Source of the DNA: Gammaproteobacteria bacterium
GTDB taxonomy: Bacteria; Pseudomonadota; Gammaproteobacteria; Steroidobacterales; GCA-2729495
DNA length: 12,508 bases
Direction: 5' to 3'
NCBI GenBank assembly: GCA_023150055.1
Contig: JAKLLP010000026.1
Coordinates: 1 to 12,508, forward strand
Shown here: positions 1 through 5,861 of the stretch, one piece after another
Numbering within the stretch: the first letter of the stretch is position 1
Layout: each line of letters begins with the position of its first letter
Position numbers and translations under genes: made by a program
Notes under the pieces: generated by a model
The model's database searches: none
What the model was told of the DNA's origin: nothing
Seen by the model: the letters and a program-made list of their open reading frames with translations, nothing else

Positions 1-729
1 AAGGATCCGGCTATCGTGCTGGCCTCGGCGGAGCCTGCGCAGGCCGCCCGGACCGTGTTGCGCGCTGCCGTGCAGGCTACCGGCCAGGCCTGCCAGTCGA
101 TCGAACGCGTGTACGTGGACCGGGCGAGCTACCAGCCGTTTCTCGAGGCGCTCACCCGCGCTGCGACCCGGGTCGAGTTCAACTATCCGGATGCGCATCG
201 CGGCCATATCGGGCCGCTCATCTTCGAACGCCAGGCGGCGATCATCAGCGCGCATCTCGACGATGCGCGCGACAAAGGCGCTGAGGTGCTCACCGGGGGC
301 GTCATCGAGCGGCACGGTGGCGGATGCTGGCTGCGGCCGACCGTCGTGGCCGGGGTCACCCACCAGATGCAGCTCATGACCGAGGAGACCTTCGGTCCGG
401 TGATCCCGGTCATGGCTTTCGATACCGTCGAGCAGGCCATCGATCTTGCCAACGACTCCGCCTATGGACTGTCCGCCGCCGTGTTCGGCGCCGAGGACGA
501 GGCCAGGGCGGTTGCGCGGCATCTCGAAGTCGGGGCGGTCAGCATCAACGACGGCGGGCTCACCACCGAGGCCTTCGATGCGGAAAAGAACTCCTTCAAA
601 CTGTCGGGCATGGGCCCCTCGCGCATGGGGCCGTCGGGCCTCACGCGCTTCCTGCGCAAGCGTGCGATCCTGATCCAGCGCGGCGTTGCCAAGGACCTCG
701 CCGCATTCGAGGAAACCCCGGACGGCTAG
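1..729 (+). CDS. NAD(P)-dependent aldehyde dehydrogenase, C-terminal part (5' end outside window)
   Basis: The reading frame is open from base 1, so the gene begins upstream and the GTG at 16 is not its start. The 242 visible residues start inside the conserved GGKDP motif (KDPAIVL). The catalytic cysteine is residue 31, in TGQACQSIERVYV, where family members attack the aldehyde and form a thiohemiacetal. The EETFGPV motif at residues 128-134 carries the conserved glutamate that binds the nicotinamide ribose. The end (SRMGPSGLTRFLRKRAILIQ) is the usual oligomerisation region. What is seen is the catalytic and oligomerisation half of a roughly 480-residue soluble oxidoreductase converting an aldehyde to a carboxylate. 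The substrate cannot be told from this half. The gene converges on the hyf-like operon, with 31 bases between their stop codons, and nothing links them functionally. Confidence 0.93.
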   Translation, partial: KDPAIVLASAEPAQAARTVLRAAVQATGQACQSIERVYVDRASYQPFLEALTRAATRVEFNYPDAHRGHIGPLIFERQAAIISAHLDDARDKGAEVLTGGVIERHGGGCWLRPTVVAGVTHQMQLMTEETFGPVIPVMAFDTVEQAIDLANDSAYGLSAAVFGAEDEARAVARHLEVGAVSINDGGLTTEAFDAEKNSFKLSGMGPSRMGPSGLTRFLRKRAILIQRGVAKDLAAFEETPDG

Positions 730-752
730 CCCGGAGGCGAGCCGGTCCTTTT
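723..752 (+). terminator. Possible weak terminator after the aldehyde dehydrogenase gene
   Basis: CGGCT (723-727) can pair with AGCCG (740-744) across a 12-base loop, and TTTT follows at 749-752. The stem is only 5 bp and overlaps the stop codon, so it is a marginal candidate. It is the only hairpin plus T-run in the 31-base gap between two convergent genes. No T-run was seen on the minus-strand side for the hyf-like operon. Confidence 0.2.
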
Positions 753-760
753 GCGCCTTC

Positions 761-1285
761 TCAGCCCGGGCGGGAACCGGCGTCGAGCAGCAGGAGCAGG
801 CCCTGCAGCAGCTCGAGCGGGGGTGGCGGGCAACCGCGAATGGCGAGGTCGACCGGGACGACCTTCGCCACGGCCCCCACGCAGGCGGGGCTGTCCCTGA
901 AGACGCCGCAACCGGCGGCGCAGTCCCCCGCCGCGATCACCCATTTCGGTGCCGGCGTGGCCGCATAGGTTCGCTCCAGCGCCTCGCGCATGTTCCAGGT
1001 CACGGGACCCGTGACCAACAGCACGTCGGCATGGCGCGGCGAGGCGACGAAGCGCACGCCGAAGCGTTCGACGTCGTAGTAGGCATTGGCGAGCGCGTGA
1101 ATCTCCAGCTCGCAGCCGTTGCAGGAGCCGGCATCGATCTGCCGGATGGCGAGGCTGCGACCGAGACGCCGTCCGATGACGCCCTGCAGTTGCGCGCCGA
1201 TCGGCTCCAGCGCCGGCGTAGGCTGCGCGTGCACCGGCTCGGTGACCGCGCGTGCGAAGAAGTTTTTCAACAGCAGGCGACGCAT
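761..1285 (-). CDS. hyfI: HyfI/NuoB-like small [4Fe-4S] subunit of a complex I/hydrogenase-4-related complex
   Basis: This 174-residue protein is the small electron-transfer subunit of the complex, equivalent to NuoB of complex I and HycG/HyfI of group 4 hydrogenases. It should sit on the cytoplasmic side, docked to the HyfG-like subunit. All four expected ligands of the proximal (N2-type) [4Fe-4S] cluster are visible: C55 and C58 in SCNGCE, C122 in GDC and C151 in RGCPPPP. The VTGPVT segment (91-96) is also typical of the family. It is the last gene of the operon and starts 6 nt after the hyfG-like stop codon. The Shine-Dalgarno sequence is weak, so translational coupling is likely. The intact cluster ligands show that the complex still transfers electrons even though its large subunit lacks the hydrogenase active site. 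The name hyfI is by homology and does not imply hydrogenase activity. Confidence 0.88.
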   Translation of the reverse strand: MRRLLLKNFFARAVTEPVHAQPTPALEPIGAQLQGVIGRRLGRSLAIRQIDAGSCNGCELEIHALANAYYDVERFGVRFVASPRHADVLLVTGPVTWNMREALERTYAATPAPKWVIAAGDCAAGCGVFRDSPACVGAVAKVVPVDLAIRGCPPPPLELLQGLLLLLDAGSRPG

Positions 1286-1291
1286 GGCGGC

Positions 1292-2791
1292 TCAGAGATC
1301 GTGTCCGGAATACGAGCAGTTGAAGGATTTGTTGCACAGCGGGAAATCGGCGACGATGTTGCCCTCGACGGCCGCTTCGAGCACCGGCCACTGGAACCAC
1401 GACGGGTCGCGCAGGTGACAGCTCTCGATGCGCAGGTCCGGCGCGACGCGCACGTAGGCGAGGATGTCGCCGCGGAATCCCTCGACGAGTGCGGTCGACT
1501 CGCGGGTCTCGGCCGGGGCCGGCAGGTCGCAGAGCAGTGAACGACCGGCGGGCAGTCCCGCGAGCAGGCGGCGGATCAGCGCCGTGCTCGCGCTGACCTC
1601 GGCCAGGCGCACGCGCACACGGGCATCGACATCGCCCTCCTGCAGCACGGTCAGCGCCGGCATGACGACGTCGTAGGGCGCGTAAGGGAGCTGGCAGCGC
1701 ACATCGAAGGCCCGGCCCGAGGCGCGGCCGATGACGCCGCCGCAGGCAAAGCGTGCGGCGAGTTCGCTGCCGAGCCGGCCCGTGCCGACGGTGCGATCCT
1801 GCAGCGATGCCGTGTTGTCGTAGAGTTCGATCAATTCCGGCATGCGCCGGTCGATGTGGTCGAGCAGCCGCCCGATGCGGCCGGATCCGGCCGGGTCGAG
1901 ATCGGCGATCACGCCACCGGGCACGAGGCAGTCCATCATCAGGCGGTGGCCGAAGCAGCCGTCGACGACGCGGAGCACCTGCTCGCGCAGCATGCCGCAC
2001 TCGTTGTGCATCAGCGCGAAGGAAGCGTCATTGCAGATTGCGCCGATATCGCCCAGGTGATTGGCGATGCGCTCGAGTTCCGCCATGACGGCGCGCAGCC
2101 ACGTGGCACGCGCCGGCACCTGGACGCCGAGGGCGGTTTCCACGGCCCGGCTGTAGGCCCAGGCGAATGCCACCGCGCTGTCGCCGCTGGTGCGCGCCGC
2201 GAGCCGATGACCGGCGCGCACCTCGCAGCCCGCGAGCAGACGTTCGACGCCCTTGTGCGTATAGCCCAATCGTTGCTCGAGGCGCACGATCATCTCGCCG
2301 TGCGCGGAGAAGCGGAAATGCCCCGGCTCGATGATGCCGGCATGCACGGGACCGACCGGAATCTGGTGCAGAGCCGGCCCGTTGGCCGGCAGGAACTCGA
2401 AACCTGCCTGCGCCCGGTCGCGGTCGCGCGCCGGTCGCGTGGGCCAGTGACCATGATCCAGCCAGGGACGCGGGTCGGGCAGGGCGGTCACCTCGATGCC
2501 GTGAAGGTCCTGCAGCGCGCGTTCGAGCCGGATGGCCGGCGCATGGAAGACACCGAGCGAGGGCACGCGTCCGTCCCAAACCGGCAGGGACAGCACGCAC
2601 GGTGCCGCACCGCTGCGCTCGAGTACCGCCGCGTGCACGCACTCGACATCGCCCCACAGGCCGAGGAGGTCGAGGTCGTCGGCGCGCAGCGCTTCGCCGA
2701 GCGCGCGCCAGCCATCGGCAGGGGCCAGGCGACGCGGCCAACCCTGGTGGCGGGTAACGATCGGCCAGTCGCTGAACCGCGAGTGAAACAT
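1292..2791 (-). CDS. hyfG: HyfG/HycE-like fused NuoC-NuoD large subunit lacking nickel ligands
   Basis: This 499-residue protein has two domains. Residues 1-120 are a degenerate NuoC (30 kDa) domain, with PSLGVFHAPAIRLERALQDL around 77-96 and DPRPWLDHG at 106-114. Residues about 140-499 are a NuoD (49 kDa)/hydrogenase large-subunit domain, with YTHKGVERL (177-185) and VPARATWLRAVMAELERIAN (225-244). Aligned from memory to the HycE segment RVCGICGFAHSTAY, residues 200-213 read RTSGDSAVAFAWAY, so both N-terminal nickel-binding cysteines are serines (S202, S205). The C-terminal DPCxxC is replaced by ADFPLCNKSFNCSYSGHDL, whose two cysteines (C486, C492) are spaced CX5C. The protein therefore cannot hold a classical NiFe site and belongs with the Ehr-type subunits. 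The ATG at 2791 has GAGG about 6 nt upstream and lies 6 nt after the hyfF-like stop. The substrate is unknown. Confidence 0.87.
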   Translation of the reverse strand: MFHSRFSDWPIVTRHQGWPRRLAPADGWRALGEALRADDLDLLGLWGDVECVHAAVLERSGAAPCVLSLPVWDGRVPSLGVFHAPAIRLERALQDLHGIEVTALPDPRPWLDHGHWPTRPARDRDRAQAGFEFLPANGPALHQIPVGPVHAGIIEPGHFRFSAHGEMIVRLEQRLGYTHKGVERLLAGCEVRAGHRLAARTSGDSAVAFAWAYSRAVETALGVQVPARATWLRAVMAELERIANHLGDIGAICNDASFALMHNECGMLREQVLRVVDGCFGHRLMMDCLVPGGVIADLDPAGSGRIGRLLDHIDRRMPELIELYDNTASLQDRTVGTGRLGSELAARFACGGVIGRASGRAFDVRCQLPYAPYDVVMPALTVLQEGDVDARVRVRLAEVSASTALIRRLLAGLPAGRSLLCDLPAPAETRESTALVEGFRGDILAYVRVAPDLRIESCHLRDPSWFQWPVLEAAVEGNIVADFPLCNKSFNCSYSGHDL

Positions 2792-2797
2792 CGTGCC

Positions 2798-4246
2798 TCA
2801 GCCTCCCAGCACTGCGGCGACCTGGCGAAACCAGGCGGTGATCGGTTCCGGGATGAAGACGCCGGCGATGGCGACCAGCGCGAGATGCACGAACATCGGC
2901 AACAGGCGCCATGCTGGTAGTTCGTGACGGTGTGTCGTGTCACCGAATGCCATGCCCTGGAGCCGCATCAGCAGGGCGCCGAAGCCGACCATGAGGCCGA
3001 TGGCGAGCGGTACCGTGAGCAGCGGCATGCGCGCAAACGTCGAGGTGACGACCAGGAACTCGCTGGTGAACACGCCGAAGGGGGGCAGGCCGGCGATGGC
3101 GACCACGGCGGCGACCAGCATCCACCCGAGCAACGGCTGGCTGCGGGTCAGGCCACGGATGTCGGCGATCTGTTGTGTGCCCTCGAGCTGGGACACGTAG
3201 CCTACCCCATAGAAGATCGCAGACTTCGTCAGACTGTGCATCGCCATGTGCAGCAGGCCGGCGAAGTTCGCCAGCGGTCCACCAAGGCCGAACGCGAAGG
3301 TGATGATGCCCATATGTTCGATGGACGAATAGGCGAACAGCCGCTTGATATCGCGCCGCCGGTAGAGCATGAATCCGGCGAGCAGGACCGAGGCCAGTCC
3401 AAGAGCCATCATCAGCGGGCCGGGAGCGAGAACGCCGGGGTTGCCCGCGACGATCAGTTTGAAACGCAGCAGCGCGAAGAGGGCCACGTTGAGCAGCAGC
3501 CCGGAGAGCACGGCGGAGATCGGCGTCGGTCCTTCCGCGTGCGCGTCGGGCAGCCAGGCGTGCATTGGCGCGAGTCCGACTTTCGTGCCGTACCCGAGCA
3601 GCAGGAACACGAAGGCGAGATTGAGGAGCGCGGGGTCGAAGACCGCGGCGTTGGCCAGCAGGCGATCCCACGCCATGGCCGGTAGTCCCTCGCCGAGCAC
3701 TGGCTGGGCCGCGAGATAGACCAGTATGGTGCCGAACAGCGCGAGCGCGATGCCGACAGAGCCGAGAATGAAGTACTTCCAGGCGGCCTCCAGCGCTGCA
3801 GCGCTGCGGTAGATGCCAACCATGACTACGGTCGTCAGGGTCGACGCCTCGACGGCGACCCACATCAGTCCGATGTTGTTGGCAAGCAGCGCAAGGTTCA
3901 TCGAAAACATCAGGAACTGATACATCGCGTGGTAGAACCGGATGTAGCTTGCCGTCAGGTGTCGCGTCTCGATTTCGTGGGCGATGTACCCGGCGCTGAA
4001 GAGGCTGGTCGACAGCCCGACCAGGGCATTGATGATCAGGAACACGGTGTTGAGATCATCGACTGCCAGGTAGATCCCGCCCGCCGGGCGCGCCGCATAC
4101 AGCGTGGCCGCGCAGACGAGCGTGGCCGCGCAGACGAGCGAGTTGAGCAGCGCGGACACCCGGTAACCGGGCAGAAGTAGCAGCAGCAGCGCCCCGCCAC
4201 CGGGGATCGCCAGCAGCCCCGCCATGGCCAGCTCCGCCGGCATCAC
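2798..4246 (-). CDS. hyfF: HyfF-like (NuoM/antiporter-type) membrane subunit
   Basis: This 482-residue, largely hydrophobic protein of about 14 helices belongs to the NuoL/M/N-MrpA/D antiporter-like family and should form a cation-translocating channel in the inner membrane. Conserved channel features are E133 in VAVEAS, K222 in GTKVGLAPMHAWLPDAH, K341 in HSLTKSAIFY and E396 in FTSEF. In helix 8, where NuoM and the HyfB-like neighbour have a lysine, it has N253 (SGLLLNVALFALLRF). The start is ambiguous: GTG at 4246 forms a GTGA overlap with the hyfE-like stop, and ATG at 4243 would give a TGATG junction. GGAGAG upstream could serve either. An 18-bp tandem duplication near the 5' end repeats LVCAAT at residues 37-48. 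The next gene, hyfG-like, follows 6 nt later. Confidence 0.9.
   Translation of the reverse strand: MMPAELAMAGLLAIPGGGALLLLLLPGYRVSALLNSLVCAATLVCAATLYAARPAGGIYLAVDDLNTVFLIINALVGLSTSLFSAGYIAHEIETRHLTASYIRFYHAMYQFLMFSMNLALLANNIGLMWVAVEASTLTTVVMVGIYRSAAALEAAWKYFILGSVGIALALFGTILVYLAAQPVLGEGLPAMAWDRLLANAAVFDPALLNLAFVFLLLGYGTKVGLAPMHAWLPDAHAEGPTPISAVLSGLLLNVALFALLRFKLIVAGNPGVLAPGPLMMALGLASVLLAGFMLYRRRDIKRLFAYSSIEHMGIITFAFGLGGPLANFAGLLHMAMHSLTKSAIFYGVGYVSQLEGTQQIADIRGLTRSQPLLGWMLVAAVVAIAGLPPFGVFTSEFLVVTSTFARMPLLTVPLAIGLMVGFGALLMRLQGMAFGDTTHRHELPAWRLLPMFVHLALVAIAGVFIPEPITAWFRQVAAVLGG
4101..4140. repeat. Perfect 18-bp tandem duplication inside hyfF (about 2.2 copies)
   Basis: Period-18 identity runs over 40 bases, from 4101 to 4140, with unit CGTGGCCGCGCAGACGAG on the plus strand. 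It breaks at 4100 versus 4118 and at 4123 versus 4141. The duplication keeps the reading frame and adds six residues (LVCAAT twice, residues 37-48) to the second predicted transmembrane helix of the HyfF-like protein. Perfect identity suggests a recent event. Confidence 0.9.
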
Positions 4247-4905
4247 TGCTGCTCTCCGCGCGACATGTCGAGCGCCTGCAGGTCGACGGTGTCGAACCGC
4301 TCACGAATGCGGAACAGGAAAATGCCGATGACCAGGAAGGCGATCAGGATCGAGAACCCGACGCTGATTTCCACCACCAGTGGCATCCCGCGGGCGCCGG
4401 TGGCGGCGAGGACCAGCCCGTTCTCGAGCGACATGAAACCGACCACCTGGCTGACCGCATTGCGCCGCGTGACCATCATGAGCATGCCGAGCAGGACCAC
4501 GGACAGCGCGAACGCGAGATCCTCGCGGCCGATGCTCGAGGCGACCGCGGTCACGGGCAGCATTATGACGATGGACAGCGCTACCAGCCCGATGCCGAAG
4601 AGCATGGTGAGGCCGATGCCGCCGACCGTCTCAACGGAGCGGTGGATGCCGAGGCGCTGCACGATCCGATGCAGGGCGCCGGGGATGATCACGCCCTTGA
4701 AGACGAAGGCGATGAAGGCGGTCACGTACAGATGGGGCGCATCCTGGATCCAGGCCTGCCAGCCGACGGCGAGCGCGAGCACTACGGCATGCAGGGCAAA
4801 GACATTGAGCAGCGCGAACATCCGGTCCTGGTAGAGCAACATGAAACTTACCAGTACCAGCGAACCGGCGAGCAGATGGGCAATATCGAACCAGATGCCG
4901 CTCAC
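4243..4905 (-). CDS. hyfE: HyfE-like membrane subunit with NuoK-like C-terminal part
   Basis: This 220-residue hydrophobic protein has about six or seven predicted helices. Its C-terminal half resembles NuoK: FMSLENGLVLAATG (residues 157-170) carries membrane glutamate E161 and LVVEISVGFSILIAFLVIG (176-194) carries E179, the two positions used for proton transfer in NuoK. The N-terminal helices are the HyfE-specific addition. It should link the HyfC-like quinone/ion module to the antiporter-like subunits. The start is a GTG at 4905, overlapping the hyfC-like stop as GTGA, with GAGG about 8 nt upstream. No other in-frame start lies close. It overlaps the hyfF-like start in the same way at its 3' end, so translation is probably coupled throughout. 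Confidence 0.87.
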   Translation of the reverse strand: MSGIWFDIAHLLAGSLVLVSFMLLYQDRMFALLNVFALHAVVLALAVGWQAWIQDAPHLYVTAFIAFVFKGVIIPGALHRIVQRLGIHRSVETVGGIGLTMLFGIGLVALSIVIMLPVTAVASSIGREDLAFALSVVLLGMLMMVTRRNAVSQVVGFMSLENGLVLAATGARGMPLVVEISVGFSILIAFLVIGIFLFRIRERFDTVDLQALDMSRGEQQ

Positions 4906-5861
4906 TGGCTCATCCTCGAGACGAACAGCAGCAGCGTGCCGAGCAGGCCGAGCATGAGTGCGGCACCAAGAAACTCCGGCACGCGAAACACCCGCATCTT
5001 GGCGATCGATGTCTCGAATACAGCCAGCAACGCCGCGAGCGCCGTGAGCTTCGCAAGAAAAGCGGCGATACCGACGGCAACGGCTCCCGCACCGGCTCCG
5101 GCATCGGCGAGTCCGAAGGGCAGGAACACGCAGGAGAGTATGGCCAGGTAGGCGATGAGCTTCAGGGCCGCTGCCAGCTCGATCATCAGCAGGTGCCGGC
5201 CGGCGTACTCGAGCACCATCGCCTCGTGCACCATGGTGAGTTCGAGGTGGGTGGCGGGGTTGTCGACCGGAATGCGGCCGTTCTCGGCGATCGCCACCAT
5301 GACGAGCGCAGTCAGGCCGAGCGCGAGCGACACGCGCAAGCCGACCTCGGGGCTGGCCATGAAGGCCGCGATGCCGGTGAGTTGGCTGGTACCCGACAAC
5401 AACGCCACGATGAACACCACCATGAGCATGGCGGGTTCGGCCAGCGCGGCGATCATGGCTTCACGGCTCGAGCCGATGCCGCCGAAGCTGGTGCCGGCAT
5501 CGAGGCCGGCAAGCGCCACGGTGGCGCGCCCCGTGCCGATGAGGGCGATGATGGCGATGAAATCTCCCGACCAGCTGAACAGCAAGCCGGTGGCGAAGGT
5601 CGGCACCAGGGCGGCGGCCACCCAGGTCGCGCCGAAGGCGACGTAAGGGTAAACGCGAAACAGCGGCGAAGCGGTCTCGGCTACCAGGGCCTCCTTGCGC
5701 AGGAGTCGCGCCAGATCGCGATAGGGTTGCAGCACCGGCGCTCCCGTGCGGCGCAGCAGCCGCGCCCTGGTTTTGCGCGTGATGCCGATGATGAGCGGGG
5801 CCACGGCGACGACCAGCAGCATCTGCAGAAACTGCAGTGCCAGTGACGGGATCAGTGCCAT
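4902..5861 (-). CDS. hyfC: HyfC/HycD-like (NuoH family) membrane subunit
   Basis: This 319-residue membrane protein of the NuoH (complex I subunit 1) family anchors the soluble arm and begins the ion-translocating path. The family signature is AENGRIPVDNPATHLELT at residues 192-209, followed by MVHEAMVLEYAGRHLLMIE (210-228), which has the conserved acidic residues. QPYRDLARLLRKE (45-57) is the usual cytoplasmic loop that contacts the small and large subunits. I chose the ATG at 5861 rather than an in-frame ATG at 5963: the upstream 34 residues are non-hydrophobic and atypical, while MALIPSLALQFLQML is a typical NuoH/HyfC beginning with GGTGGCGGC just upstream. This start overlaps the hyfB-like stop by 10 nt. 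The gene ends in a GTGA overlap with the hyfE-like gene. Confidence 0.9.
   Translation of the reverse strand: MALIPSLALQFLQMLLVVAVAPLIIGITRKTRARLLRRTGAPVLQPYRDLARLLRKEALVAETASPLFRVYPYVAFGATWVAAALVPTFATGLLFSWSGDFIAIIALIGTGRATVALAGLDAGTSFGGIGSSREAMIAALAEPAMLMVVFIVALLSGTSQLTGIAAFMASPEVGLRVSLALGLTALVMVAIAENGRIPVDNPATHLELTMVHEAMVLEYAGRHLLMIELAAALKLIAYLAILSCVFLPFGLADAGAGAGAVAVGIAAFLAKLTALAALLAVFETSIAKMRVFRVPEFLGAALMLGLLGTLLLFVSRMSQ

Noticed and set aside
726..2000. 424-residue minus-strand open frame and many other long frames over 700-8000
   Set aside because: Arg/Ala/Pro-rich compositions with no motifs, overlapping well-supported hyf-like genes; they are shadows of GC-rich coding sequence.
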